64,000 nucleotides of DNA. It comes from JADLHS01 sp964553795 (GTDB taxonomy: Bacteria > Verrucomicrobiota > Verrucomicrobiia > Limisphaerales > JADLHS01). Of this stretch, positions 52,151-61,157 are shown in pieces. A program made the position numbers and the translations under genes. The stretch covers positions 1-64,000 of the forward strand of contig CAZKMR010000004.1 of NCBI GenBank assembly GCA_964553795.1, in the 5' to 3' direction. Numbering within the stretch: position 1 is the first letter of the stretch; each line of letters starts with the position of its first letter. The notes below the pieces were generated by a model, which saw only the letters and a program-made list of their open reading frames with translations, was not told the origin of the DNA and searched no databases.

Positions 52151-53440
52151 CTAAAACGCCTTCGCCGCGATGTCGCGACGGAAATGCGCGCCTTCGAATT
52201 GAATCGTTTCCACCGCAGCATAGGCAGCGGCTTGCGCGGTGCGTAAATCTTTGCCTAGCGCGGTCACGCCGAGGACGCGGCCACCATTCGTCACGATCTG
52301 ACCGTCTTTCAAAGCCGTGCCCGCGTGAAACACCTTGGTGTTGGGAAGCGCGTTTGCTTGGGTCAAGCCGAGGATCGGTTTGCCTTTGGGATAATTCCCC
52401 GGATAACCGCCGCTGGCCATGATGACGCACACGCTGGCGTCGGCTTTCCATTTCAATTCGTGTTGGCTCAACGTGCCGCTCACGCTGGCGTCGAGCAGTT
52501 CCACCAAATCATTTTCCAAGCGCGTGAGATAAACCTGTGTTTCCGGGTCGCCGAAGCGCGCATTGAACTCGAGAATTTTTGGTCCGCTTTTCGTCAGCAT
52601 GATGCCGGGATACAGCAAGCCGCGATAATCAATCCCCTCCGCCGCACAGCCGCGCATGAAAGGTTCGAGCACCTGGCGCGCGACATCCGCGAGTTGCGCG
52701 TCGCTGAGAAACGGCGTGGGCGAATACGTGCCCATGCCGCCGGTGTTCAATCCTTGATCGCCATCGAGCGCGCGTTTGTGGTCCTGCGACGTCGGAAAGA
52801 TTTTCGCCGTCTGGCCATCGCATAGAGCGTGAATGGAAACTTCCACGCCCTCGAGAAATTCCTGAATCACCACGCGCGCGCCCGCCGTGCCGAACGCTTT
52901 GTTGACCATGATCTCGTCCACGGCCTGTTCGGCTTCGGCTTGATTTGCGCAAATCAGAACGCCTTTACCCAGCGCGAGTCCGTCGGCTTTCACGACACAC
53001 TTTCCGCCCAGCGTCGCCGTAAAACTTTTCGCGGCGATGGGATCGTGGAACGTTCCGGCAGCGGCGGTCGGGATGCCGTATTTCTCCATGAACTGCTGCG
53101 AGAAAACTTTCGACGCCTCGAACTGCGACGCTTTTTGATTCACGCCCCAGATTTTCAGGCCGCTTTTCTGAAACAAATCCACAATGCCCAGCGCGAGCGG
53201 ATTGTCCGGCCCTACGACGGTGAGATCAACTTTCTGCTCAGTGGCGAATGCGAGCAACTTCGGCAAATCTTCCGCACCGATGTTAACGTTTTCCACGAGC
53301 GCGCCGTTCTTTGCGAGACGTTCCTGCGCGATGCCGGCGTTGCCCGGCGCGCACCACATCTGTGTGACGAGTGGCGACTGCGCGAGTTTCCAAACCAACG
53401 CGTGTTCGCGTCCACCTGAACCAATAACCAGAATCTTCAT
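52151..53440 (-). CDS. purD: Phosphoribosylamine-glycine ligase (GARS)
   Basis: 429 residues, full length. The ATP-grasp purine enzyme starts MKILVIGSGGREHALVWKL and contains VVGPDNPLALGIVD, VVKADGLALGKGV, DGQTAKIFPTSQDHKRALDG, GGMGTYSPTP, GLLYPGIMLT and EFNARFGDPETQ. It joins glycine to phosphoribosylamine in step two of purine synthesis. It is alone among unrelated genes, with repeats on both sides. Its last ~115 bases occur twice more downstream in decayed form. The purD copy itself looks intact. Confidence 0.96.
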   Translation of the reverse strand: MKILVIGSGGREHALVWKLAQSPLVTQMWCAPGNAGIAQERLAKNGALVENVNIGAEDLPKLLAFATEQKVDLTVVGPDNPLALGIVDLFQKSGLKIWGVNQKASQFEASKVFSQQFMEKYGIPTAAAGTFHDPIAAKSFTATLGGKCVVKADGLALGKGVLICANQAEAEQAVDEIMVNKAFGTAGARVVIQEFLEGVEVSIHALCDGQTAKIFPTSQDHKRALDGDQGLNTGGMGTYSPTPFLSDAQLADVARQVLEPFMRGCAAEGIDYRGLLYPGIMLTKSGPKILEFNARFGDPETQVYLTRLENDLVELLDASVSGTLSQHELKWKADASVCVIMASGGYPGNYPKGKPILGLTQANALPNTKVFHAGTALKDGQIVTNGGRVLGVTALGKDLRTAQAAAYAAVETIQFEGAHFRRDIAAKAF

Positions 53441-53505
53441 GAATCGTGCGGGAGATTAAAGTGCGGCAACGCGTTTAGAAAGTTTGTTCCTGAATCCTTT
53501 GATCT

Positions 53506-53575
53506 GTAGGAGACGACGTGAGGAGGCTCTAACATTCTTGAAAAACGGATTTGAGACTCCTCACGTCGTCTCCTG
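53506..53575. repeat. Palindromic repeat, family A variant, copy 6
   Basis: GTAGGAGACGACGTGAGGAG pairs with CTCCTCACGTCGTCTCCTGC around a 30-bp loop. It keeps the CGACGTGAGGAG core of family A but has a changed outer arm. It lies in the intergenic space upstream of purD. Confidence 0.75.
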
Positions 53576-53611
53576 CGAGGTTTGCAGGGGATTCATGCCA
53601 ACCCGGAAGTC

Positions 53612-53738
53612 GTCTTGGACTGCGGTGGCAAGCAGAGCGCGACACCGCTTTCGCATGCCCGAAGTCCCTCTTTAGCTACGAGTTCATTGCCCGCTCGAAA
53701 GCGCCGTCATCGCTGCGCTCTGCCGGCGCAGTCCAAAA
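53612..53738. repeat. Palindromic repeat, family G, copy 2
   Basis: It runs from TCTTGGACTGCGGTGGCAAG to GCCGGCGCAGTCCAAAA and ends exactly at the stop codon of the GH43 gene. It is homologous to 51995-52119. Confidence 0.75.
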
Positions 53739-55292
53739 TTAGCTCGTCGTGAAACGGAAGTAATTGAAGTCCGCGCTACCAGCCGATGCGCTGTTCACGT
53801 TGATGCAATACACGCCGACTTTTGCGCCGATCCACTTGCCTTCGCGCGCCGCGAAATTCTCCAGCAGCAACTGCGCTGTCCCGTCAGAGTCCACGGCGAG
53901 AAAATCGCAGAGTCCGCCATCCCGCACGACCACTCGAAGCTTGATCTTGCTCCCGCTCCACTCGCGAGCGCGCCGCTCGACTCCGTTCTCCCGCATTACG
54001 AGACAAGTCCCCTGCTCCGTCCGACGCAACGCCAGCGCGGCGTGAGTATTCCCCATCACCACCACGCCCGCTTCGACGCCGGATTGCGCCGCAGAAACAT
54101 CCAACATTGTCTCCATTGCAAAACTTCGCGCCGGAAATTTTTGCAGCAGTAGATTTGGCGTGAGGCTGAAATCCGGCCGTGCCGGCTGCGCAAACAATCG
54201 CAACCAACCATCACGGGCCGACAATGAAAACCAATCGTCGCGATGATTCGCGTGCCATTGCCATTGCAAACCGAGCGCCGACGAACTGAATTCATCACTC
54301 GTCGCCGGAGCAGCGATACGTGCGGCAGGCAAGGCGGGTTTGCGATGGTGCAACACCGGTTGGCCCGCAGCGACCGCACCGTTCAACGCGCCCATGAGCG
54401 GCCAACCCTCGCGCCATTCGACCGGTTGCAAATGGACCACGCGCCCGTAAAGGCCGATGTCCTGGAAATGCAAAAACCACCATTCAGCGTGTTGCGTTTC
54501 CACAAGACCGCCTTGATGCGGCCCGTTAACCGGCGTGCGGCCCTGATGCAAGACGATCTTGTCCTCATACGGACCGAAAATGTTTCGCGAGCGAAGCACC
54601 GTTTGCCAACCGGTCGCCACGCCGCCCGCGGGCGCGACAATGTAATACCAACCGTCGCGCTTCAGAAATTTCGGCCCTTCGAGCGTGGGATGTCGCGCCG
54701 GCTCGTTGAAAACAATTTTGCCTTCGCCCAACAAGCGCGTTCCGTCGGGCGACATCGGCGCAACGCGCAGCAAATGTTTCAGACCGCAACGCGAATGCGC
54801 GTAGGCGTGGACGAGATACGCTTTGCCGTCGTCATCCCAAAGCGGACACGGATCAATCAACCCTTTGCCCGCTTGAACGAGATGCGGTTCGCTCCATTGG
54901 CCGCGCGGATCGGTCGCGGTGATCAGGTAAAGGCCTTCGTCTGGCATCCCGAAGAAGATCCAGAATCGGCCCGCGTGAAAACGGATGCTCGGCGCCCAGA
55001 CGCCGCAGCCGGGTTGCACCTCGTTGTAACGCGCATCGGGAACATTCTTCAGCGCGTGATTCACGAGCGTCCAATTCACCAGATCGCGCGAATGCAAAAT
55101 GGGCAGGCCCGGCGTGCAGTTGAATGACGAAGCCGTCATCCAATAGTCATCACAGTGCCGAACCACGTCGGGATCGGAATAATCCGCGTAGAGAATCGGA
55201 TTGCGATAGTTGCCATCGCCGCAATCGGGCGTCCACGGAAACTTGTAATCCGGCACGATCATGCGCGTTTCAGATTTTCCCGCCACACTCAT
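53739..55292 (-). CDS. Glycoside hydrolase family 43 (beta-xylosidase/arabinofuranosidase type)
   Basis: 517 residues. The five-bladed propeller has its acids in YADYSDPDVVRH (base), DPCPLWDDDGKAYLV (pKa modulator) and HPTLEGPKFLKRDG (acid). A C-terminal beta-sandwich (about residues 330-517) starts DEFSSSALGLQWQWHANH, as in the GH43_C2 arrangement of XynB-type enzymes. There is no clear signal peptide, which fits cytoplasmic cleavage of imported oligosaccharides. Its start overlaps the MFS transporter stop by four bases, making the third gene of a GH28-MFS-GH43 operon. Confidence 0.9.
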   Translation of the reverse strand: MSVAGKSETRMIVPDYKFPWTPDCGDGNYRNPILYADYSDPDVVRHCDDYWMTASSFNCTPGLPILHSRDLVNWTLVNHALKNVPDARYNEVQPGCGVWAPSIRFHAGRFWIFFGMPDEGLYLITATDPRGQWSEPHLVQAGKGLIDPCPLWDDDGKAYLVHAYAHSRCGLKHLLRVAPMSPDGTRLLGEGKIVFNEPARHPTLEGPKFLKRDGWYYIVAPAGGVATGWQTVLRSRNIFGPYEDKIVLHQGRTPVNGPHQGGLVETQHAEWWFLHFQDIGLYGRVVHLQPVEWREGWPLMGALNGAVAAGQPVLHHRKPALPAARIAAPATSDEFSSSALGLQWQWHANHRDDWFSLSARDGWLRLFAQPARPDFSLTPNLLLQKFPARSFAMETMLDVSAAQSGVEAGVVVMGNTHAALALRRTEQGTCLVMRENGVERRAREWSGSKIKLRVVVRDGGLCDFLAVDSDGTAQLLLENFAAREGKWIGAKVGVYCINVNSASAGSADFNYFRFTTS

Positions 55293-56641
55293 GCTTTTCC
55301 CTCCCGACCAATCTTCGGCACCAGAATCTGAATGGCCAACAGTGACAACAGATACATTCCCGAGAAATAAGCGAAGACGTAAACGTAACTCCCGGACTTA
55401 TCCAAAATCGCGCCCGTGATGATGTTCACGAATCCGCCTGTCATGTAAGCGGCGAATCCGCCCATACCCACCACGGAGCTGATGGTTTCGCGCGGCATCG
55501 TATCCGCCACGACGCTGAACAAATTTGCCGACCAGCCCTGATGCGCCGAGCCGGCAATTCCCACGATGGCCACCGCCATCCAAACCGCCGGCACGAATGG
55601 CGCAAAGAAGATCGGCGCGACGCAGAGCGCGCAGACGAGCAGCGCCGTTTTGCGGGCTTGGTTGAGCGACCAGCCTTTGGCTAACAGTTTGCCTGCGAAC
55701 CAACCGCCGAGCACGCCCCCGGCGGTTGCGACCACGAAGAACGCGCTCGTCCAACCGCTGGTTTCCGCCTGCGTAAGGGAAAAACCTTTTTGCAGGAAGT
55801 CAGGGATAAAGAACTGATAAAAGCCCCACGCTGGCCCGGCTAAAATGCTCGCGATTAAATAAGCCCAAGCGGCGCGATAGCCGAGCAGTTTGAGCCACGG
55901 CACTTTGACCGACTTTTGTTCCACGGTCGGCTGTCCCTCTTGGATATAGGCGAGTTCGGCGGGCGAGAGCTGCGGATGTTCGGCGGGCGCGCGATAGAAC
56001 ATTTTCCACGCGATCACCCAAATCAATCCAACGGCGCCGGTGAGATAAAAGGTGAGTTGAAAACCAACCGTCGCGAACAGATAGCTCACGATGAGTGGAC
56101 ACAGCATCGCGCCGACATTCGAGCCGGCGTTAAACCAACCCGTCGCTAGCGCCCGCTCCTTCAGCGGAAACCACTCGGCAACCGTTTTGATCGCAGCGGG
56201 AAAGTTGCCACCCTGGCATAGGCCAAGCGCGATACGACCATAGATAAAACCCGCGGCAGTCATCGGCACTGTGACCACGGAGATCACCAGATACGGAAAG
56301 GTTGTTTTGATTTGCGGCGCGATTGCCTTGACGGAGCTTTCGAGGTCGAGAAACGCCACCAACCCGTGCAACCCGGCGGCAATACTCCACGCGCCCACGA
56401 AGTAAGGCAGCGCTTTTCTGACGCCCCATTTATCGCTGAGCCGGCCGCCGAGCAAATAGCCGAACGCGTAAGCAAACGAGAACGCGCCGGAGATGTAGCC
56501 GTAGTCGGTGTTGCTCCAACCGAACATCTCGCTCAACGGCGTTTTCAGCACGCTGATGGTGAGCCGATCCAGGTAATTGATCAGCACCGAGAAGAATAGC
56601 AGCGCGCAGACAACCCAACGGAAGTTTCCACCCGATTTCAT
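55289..56641 (-). CDS. MFS transporter, hexuronate/sugar-acid (ExuT-like) type
   Basis: 450 residues with about 12 membrane helices. The family-A loop motif appears as GGRLSDKWGVRKALPYF, and a second-half counterpart is present (GGWFAGKLLAKGWSL). RIALGLCQGGNFPAAIKTVAEWFP is the hallmark block of the anion:cation symporter (ACS) group that imports hexuronates. It probably brings in galacturonate or oligogalacturonides made by the polygalacturonase encoded just before it. Both neighbours overlap it by four bases. Confidence 0.88.
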   Translation of the reverse strand: MKSGGNFRWVVCALLFFSVLINYLDRLTISVLKTPLSEMFGWSNTDYGYISGAFSFAYAFGYLLGGRLSDKWGVRKALPYFVGAWSIAAGLHGLVAFLDLESSVKAIAPQIKTTFPYLVISVVTVPMTAAGFIYGRIALGLCQGGNFPAAIKTVAEWFPLKERALATGWFNAGSNVGAMLCPLIVSYLFATVGFQLTFYLTGAVGLIWVIAWKMFYRAPAEHPQLSPAELAYIQEGQPTVEQKSVKVPWLKLLGYRAAWAYLIASILAGPAWGFYQFFIPDFLQKGFSLTQAETSGWTSAFFVVATAGGVLGGWFAGKLLAKGWSLNQARKTALLVCALCVAPIFFAPFVPAVWMAVAIVGIAGSAHQGWSANLFSVVADTMPRETISSVVGMGGFAAYMTGGFVNIITGAILDKSGSYVYVFAYFSGMYLLSLLAIQILVPKIGREGKA

Positions 56642-58179
56642 TTAATCGTCACTTCCTCCGGTTTCACTCCCGCCCCCACCGTGAACTTCTCCTCTGCCGC
56701 TGAGAGATCGCAGTCCACCAACATCGCGTTCCGCGATGTTTTCCCATCGAGTTGCAGAAATACTTTTGTGTCGGCGGGCGCGGTTGATTTCTGAATCGAA
56801 ACGTTCACCGCGTCTGTGAGCTTGAAAACCGGGCTGCTCGCCGGCTTCACCTGCACATTCTGAAAGCGCAAATCTTTCACAAAGTTCGCCACCACGCCCT
56901 TCTTCGACGTGATGGTCATGTCCACGAAGCGGATGTTTTCAATCGGCGACTCCGCCATGCCTTGAATCAAAATCGCCGTCGGCGCGCCATCGCCGATGAT
57001 GTTCTCGAACTGCATGTCGCGAAACACCGGTGGTTGCTGGTTCGCGATCTGACTACGATCGGAACCGTAATCCATGTTCAGAATCACAACTTCGCGCTTC
57101 ATGTCTTTCACCTGGAGATTGCGCGCATAAATCTTTTCCACCACGCCGCCGCGATCCGCGCGCGATTTGATGCGAATCGCGCGATCCGTTCCCTCGAACT
57201 CACAATCCTCCATAAACACGTTCCGCACGCCGCCGGACATTTCGCTGCCGATCACCAGCCCGCCGTGACCACGTTTGCTAAAGCAATTGCGCATGATGAC
57301 ATTTTCGGTGGGCCGCCCCACGCGCCAGCCGTCCTGGTTGTAACCCGACTTGAGCACCACGCAGTCGTCGCCGGTGCTGAACACGCAATTCTCAATCAGC
57401 ATGTCGCGGCATGAATCCGGATCGATGCCGTCGTTGTTCGGTCCGTCGGTCCACACTTGCACGCCGCGAATGGTGGTGTTCACGCAATAGATGGGATGAA
57501 TCGTCCAGTTCGGGCCGCTGCCGATGGTGAAGTCTTCGAGCAAGATATTCGTGCAACTGACAAAACTGAGAAAGCTCGGGCGAATCGCGGCTTCAGGCGT
57601 GCCGAAAACGCGTTGTTCCACCGGTACCCCTTTCGCGCCCATCTCGAAACCCTGGCGCGTTTCCTTGCTCTTCCAATCCCACCACCGCTTCGCGTTGCCG
57701 TTGAGTTTGCCTTTGCCGGTGACAGCGATGTTCTGGCAATCGCGCGCGTAGATGAGCGGTGAATAGTTGTAAAGTTCGATGCCCCCCACGCGCACGAGCA
57801 CGACCGGCAGATAATCTTCCAGCTTATCGCTGAAGATAAGTTCCGCCGCTTCCGTCACGTGCAAATTGACGCCGCTGCGCAGATGAATTGGACCGGTATA
57901 AAATTTCCCCGCCGGAACAACCACGCGTCCTCCACCCGCTTCGGCACAAGCGGCAATGGCGTCACGAAACGCTTTCGTGTTGCTGGTTTCGCCGTCGCTT
58001 ACGGCACCGAATTTCGTGATATCGAAGTCGCGCGCGGGAAACTCCGGCGGGACGATGCGTTGCAGGATTTTCGGCACTTCCGCCCACGGATCGTTTGCCG
58101 CGCAAGCCGGAATGACTTTCATTGCAGCTAGAATCGCGGCAACGACAATCAACACTCCGACGCGGTGGACAGGAATCAT
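56638..58179 (-). CDS. Polygalacturonase-like glycoside hydrolase family 28
   Basis: 513 residues from the ATG at 58179, which starts a signal peptide (VGVLIVVAAILAAMKVIPACA). The right-handed beta-helix has the GH28 active-site motifs in order: NNDGIDPDS, STGDDCVVLKSG, RGHGGLVIGSE and RAIRIKSR. The N-terminus DFDITKFGAVSDGETSNTKA is the usual pectate-lyase-like lead-in. It cleaves pectic homogalacturonan or related glycans outside the cytoplasm. It is the first gene of a three-gene operon (GH28, MFS, GH43) and diverges from an AraC/XylR-like regulator. Confidence 0.92.
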   Translation of the reverse strand: MIPVHRVGVLIVVAAILAAMKVIPACAANDPWAEVPKILQRIVPPEFPARDFDITKFGAVSDGETSNTKAFRDAIAACAEAGGGRVVVPAGKFYTGPIHLRSGVNLHVTEAAELIFSDKLEDYLPVVLVRVGGIELYNYSPLIYARDCQNIAVTGKGKLNGNAKRWWDWKSKETRQGFEMGAKGVPVEQRVFGTPEAAIRPSFLSFVSCTNILLEDFTIGSGPNWTIHPIYCVNTTIRGVQVWTDGPNNDGIDPDSCRDMLIENCVFSTGDDCVVLKSGYNQDGWRVGRPTENVIMRNCFSKRGHGGLVIGSEMSGGVRNVFMEDCEFEGTDRAIRIKSRADRGGVVEKIYARNLQVKDMKREVVILNMDYGSDRSQIANQQPPVFRDMQFENIIGDGAPTAILIQGMAESPIENIRFVDMTITSKKGVVANFVKDLRFQNVQVKPASSPVFKLTDAVNVSIQKSTAPADTKVFLQLDGKTSRNAMLVDCDLSAAEEKFTVGAGVKPEEVTIK

Positions 58180-58271
58180 GCGCTCATCATAACGACCGAA
58201 CTCGCCATGCAATAGCGGGAGTTTCGGCAAACCACATTTGATTTTGTGCGGCGCCTCGGCATCTGCTTGCA

Positions 58272-59453
58272 ATGCAACTGCCGTCCCGCCACTGTCTGCG
58301 CGTGCCCGCCAATCGAAAACGCGTTTTGCTGGCGATGGGTTGGTACGATTACCGACTGCATCGCGGCATCGAGAAATTCGCCCAGGAACACGGCTGGCAT
58401 CTTTGCCCGGACGCCACGAAAGAAAAAGTTGTTCCCTGGGGTTGGGAAGGCGACGGCATTCTCGCGTGGCTCGGGCGCGGGGATGATCTGGCGGAGTTTG
58501 TCGTCACCGCCAAATTGCCCACAGTGGATTTCAGTTATCGCCGCCCGCATCTGCCCTTCCCGCGCGTATTGGTGGATCACGAAGCGGTGGCCAATCTCGT
58601 GGTGGATCATTTTGTCGCGCGCGGCCATCAGAATTTCGCGTTCTACAGCGACGTCAACAATTGGGCATTTGAAGAAAACGGTCGCGCGTTCGTGAAAGCT
58701 TTGCAGGCAAAGGGACGCGATTGTCGGTGGATGTGTTGGCATCGCTCGCCCGCCTATTACGACGGGCAACTCCAGTGGAAAAAGAAACGCGACTGGCTCG
58801 CGGCAGAAATCAAAAACGCGCCCAAGCCGCTGGCATTGTTCGCCGCGACCGATGATCACGCCGTGGAAGTTTTGGAAATTTGCGAGAACACAAAACTCAA
58901 CGTGCCCGAGCAGGTCAGCATCGTGGGCGTGGATAATTCCCTGCTCGCGGTCGAAGCAATGCACACGCCGATTTCCAGCGTGGATACGAATCTGGAACTG
59001 GTCGGTTATCGCGGCGCGGAGGTGCTGGAGCAAATAATGTCCGGCAAACGACCCACCAAAGCACCGTTGCGCATTCCGCCCGCCGGACTCATCGCGCGCA
59101 AGAGCAGTGACCTCGTCGCAATCTCGCATCCCGGCGTTTCGCGGGCGCTGCGATTCATGATGGAGCATTGTCATGAAGCCATCGGCGTGGAAGATCTTGT
59201 GCGCGTGGCGGCAATGTCGCGCCGCGCCTTGCATCAGGCGTTCGTGGATTTAATCGGACGCCCGCCCGGTCACGAATTGCAACGCGTCCGCCTCGAACGC
59301 GCCAAGCAATTATTGGTGGATACCGACACCAAGCTCGAAGCGGTTGCGACCCAATCCGGTTATCAAAGCGCGAACAGCTTTTGGTTCGCGTTCAAACAGG
59401 CCACCGACATGTCGCCGAAAGAGTATCGGGAAAAATTTTCCCGACGCGGTTGA
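58272..59453 (+). CDS. XylR-type regulator: LacI-like sensor plus AraC DNA-binding domain
   Basis: 393 residues. The N-terminal two-thirds is a periplasmic-binding-protein fold (VLLAMGWYDYRLHRGIEKFA, VSIVGVDNSLLAVEAMHTPI), as in XylR and LacI cores. The C-terminal about 100 residues are an AraC pair of helix-turn-helices (LVRVAAMSRRALHQAFVDLI and LEAVATQSGYQSANSFWFAF with MSPKEYREKF). It should bind a sugar and activate the divergent GH28 operon through the 92-base intergenic region. I could not identify the operator. Confidence 0.9.
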   Translation: MQLPSRHCLRVPANRKRVLLAMGWYDYRLHRGIEKFAQEHGWHLCPDATKEKVVPWGWEGDGILAWLGRGDDLAEFVVTAKLPTVDFSYRRPHLPFPRVLVDHEAVANLVVDHFVARGHQNFAFYSDVNNWAFEENGRAFVKALQAKGRDCRWMCWHRSPAYYDGQLQWKKKRDWLAAEIKNAPKPLALFAATDDHAVEVLEICENTKLNVPEQVSIVGVDNSLLAVEAMHTPISSVDTNLELVGYRGAEVLEQIMSGKRPTKAPLRIPPAGLIARKSSDLVAISHPGVSRALRFMMEHCHEAIGVEDLVRVAAMSRRALHQAFVDLIGRPPGHELQRVRLERAKQLLVDTDTKLEAVATQSGYQSANSFWFAFKQATDMSPKEYREKFSRRG

Positions 59454-59494
59454 ACGATTGCCGTGGGGCGACGCCGCTTCTATCCTGCGGGCGC

Positions 59495-60379
59495 ATGAAA
59501 CCATGGCTCCCAATCCTGTGCGTGATCGCTGCGATGTTCACCGCGACTGCTCAAACTAATCTCACGTTCCCACTTTGGCCTGAAGGTGCGCCAGGCGCAT
59601 TGGGCAACGAGGCGAAAGATATTCCCACGCTGACCGTTTTTCTGCCCGCGCCGGAACTGGCGACTGGCGCGGCGATGGTGATTTGTCCCGGCGGCGGTTA
59701 CGGTCATCTCGCCGATCATGAAGGCTCGCATTATGCGCGCTGGTTGAATCAACACGGCATCGCCGGTTTCGTGCTGAAGTATCGCCTCGGCTCGCACGGC
59801 TATCGCCATCCCGCGATGATCAACGACGCTTCACGCGCGATTCGCACCGTCCGCGCGCGTGCCGCCGAATGGAATCTTGATGCGCAACGCATCGGCATCA
59901 TCGGTTCATCCGCTGGCGGTCATCTCGCTTCCACCACGATGACGCACTGGGACAAGGGCAATGCCAACGCCGAAGATACGATTGAGCGTGCCAGTTCGCG
60001 GCCCGATCTGGCGATCTTGTGTTATCCGGTGATTTCCCTTATCAACGACCGCATCACGCACAAAGGTTCGCGCCATAATTTGCTGGGAACGAATCAACCG
60101 CCGGCGTTGCTACAGGAGTTGTCGGCGGAATTGCAGGTCAATTCCAACACGCCGCCCGCCTTCATCTGGAGCACGATGGAGGACACGGTCGTGCCCGTGG
60201 AAAACAGCATGGAGTTGGCGGCGGCGTTGCGGCGCGTCGGTGTGCCGTTTGATTTGCACGTGTATGAACGCGGTCCGCACGGGATCGGATTGGGCAATCG
60301 CAATTTCGACGCGGCGAACTTTCATCCGTGGACGCGAGATTGTGAATTCTGGTTGCGCGCCCGAAAGTTTGCGCGCTGA
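59495..60379 (+). CDS. Secreted alpha/beta hydrolase (carbohydrate esterase-like)
   Basis: 294 residues from the ATG at 59495 (signal peptide WLPILCVIAAMFTATAQ). The oxyanion region is VICPGGGYGHLADHEG, the nucleophile elbow IIGSSAGGHLAS, the acid near STMEDTVVPVENS and the His in YERGPHGIGLG. This matches the BD-FAE / acetylxylan-esterase-like family that deacetylates plant polysaccharides. It lies 41 bases after the regulator on the same strand, consistent with pectin or hemicellulose use. Confidence 0.88.
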   Translation: MKPWLPILCVIAAMFTATAQTNLTFPLWPEGAPGALGNEAKDIPTLTVFLPAPELATGAAMVICPGGGYGHLADHEGSHYARWLNQHGIAGFVLKYRLGSHGYRHPAMINDASRAIRTVRARAAEWNLDAQRIGIIGSSAGGHLASTTMTHWDKGNANAEDTIERASSRPDLAILCYPVISLINDRITHKGSRHNLLGTNQPPALLQELSAELQVNSNTPPAFIWSTMEDTVVPVENSMELAAALRRVGVPFDLHVYERGPHGIGLGNRNFDAANFHPWTRDCEFWLRARKFAR

Positions 60380-60476
60380 GGTCTTTACCTTACGCGATTG
60401 CGGGGAAATTGTAATTGCCCGCCCGATGGCTTTGACCTAGTTCTCTTGCAAAGTTGATTCTTTAAGAAAGGCAAAT

Positions 60477-61076
60477 ATGACACCGTTAATAATCAGCCTG
60501 GCGATTCTGGGCGTGCTCGTGGTGATGATTGCGTTGTTTGTCATCGGCAAATACAACGGCCTGGTGACGCTACGCAATCGCTTCAAAAACGCGTGGGCGC
60601 AAATTGACGTGCAACTCAAGCGCCGCTACGACCTGATCCCAAATCTCGTCGAAACGACGAAGGGTTATCTCAAGCACGAACGCGGCACCCTCGAAGCCGT
60701 CATCGCCGCGCGCAACTCCGCCGCCTCGGCGAATCAACGCGCGACCGCGAATCCCGGTGATCCTGAAGCGATGAAAGCGTTGTCCAACGCCGAGGGCGCG
60801 CTTGGCGCAACCCTGGGCCGGCTCTTTGCGTTGTCGGAAGCTTATCCCGATCTCAAGGCGAACACGTCCATGAACCAGCTCATGGAAGAGTTGACCTCGA
60901 CGGAAAATAAAATCTCGTTCGCCCGCCAGGCGTACAACGACAGCGTGATGACCTACAACACCGCGCGCGAAGTTTTCCCCACGAACATCATTGCCGGCAT
61001 GTTCAACTTCGGCCCGGCGGAATTGTTCACGGTGGAAAAACCCGAGGAACGCGAGACGGTCAAAGTCTCGTTCTAA
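60477..61076 (+). CDS. lemA: LemA family protein
   Basis: 199 residues. One N-terminal membrane helix (ISLAILGVLVVMIALFVIG) is followed by the family hallmark YNGLVTLRNRFKNAWAQIDV and QLKRRYDLIPNLVETTKGY. Helical segments then lead to YNDSVMTYNTAREVFPTNII and FNFGPAELFTVE. The ribosome-binding site AAGAAAGG precedes the ATG. LemA proteins are anchored coiled-coil proteins commonly paired with an M48 protease, which is encoded next. Confidence 0.95.
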   Translation: MTPLIISLAILGVLVVMIALFVIGKYNGLVTLRNRFKNAWAQIDVQLKRRYDLIPNLVETTKGYLKHERGTLEAVIAARNSAASANQRATANPGDPEAMKALSNAEGALGATLGRLFALSEAYPDLKANTSMNQLMEELTSTENKISFARQAYNDSVMTYNTAREVFPTNIIAGMFNFGPAELFTVEKPEERETVKVSF

Positions 61077-61101
61077 GCGGGCAGAGCGAAATAACCACTT
61101 C

Positions 61102-61134
61102 AGCACCTGAGGCTGCAATCGCTCCTCAGGTGCT
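61102..61134. other. Intercistronic hairpin between lemA and the M48 protease gene
   Basis: AGCACCTGAGG and CCTCAGGTGCT form a perfect 11-bp stem with an 11-base loop. No U-tract follows, so it may set relative expression or RNA stability instead of ending transcription. Confidence 0.5.
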
Positions 61135-61157
61135 CGAATTAACCGGCCCGACTGGCG

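Noticed and set aside
51576..52451. 291-codon minus-strand open frame overlapping the purD end
   Set aside because: It reads through palindromes and the duplicated purD tails in a shifted frame; RRRAFP-type repeats come from the duplicated DNA, not from a gene.
300..53738. Dispersed palindromic repeats as a possible CRISPR array
   Set aside because: Copies are scattered singly, differ in sequence, are self-palindromic and lack regular spacers or cas genes.
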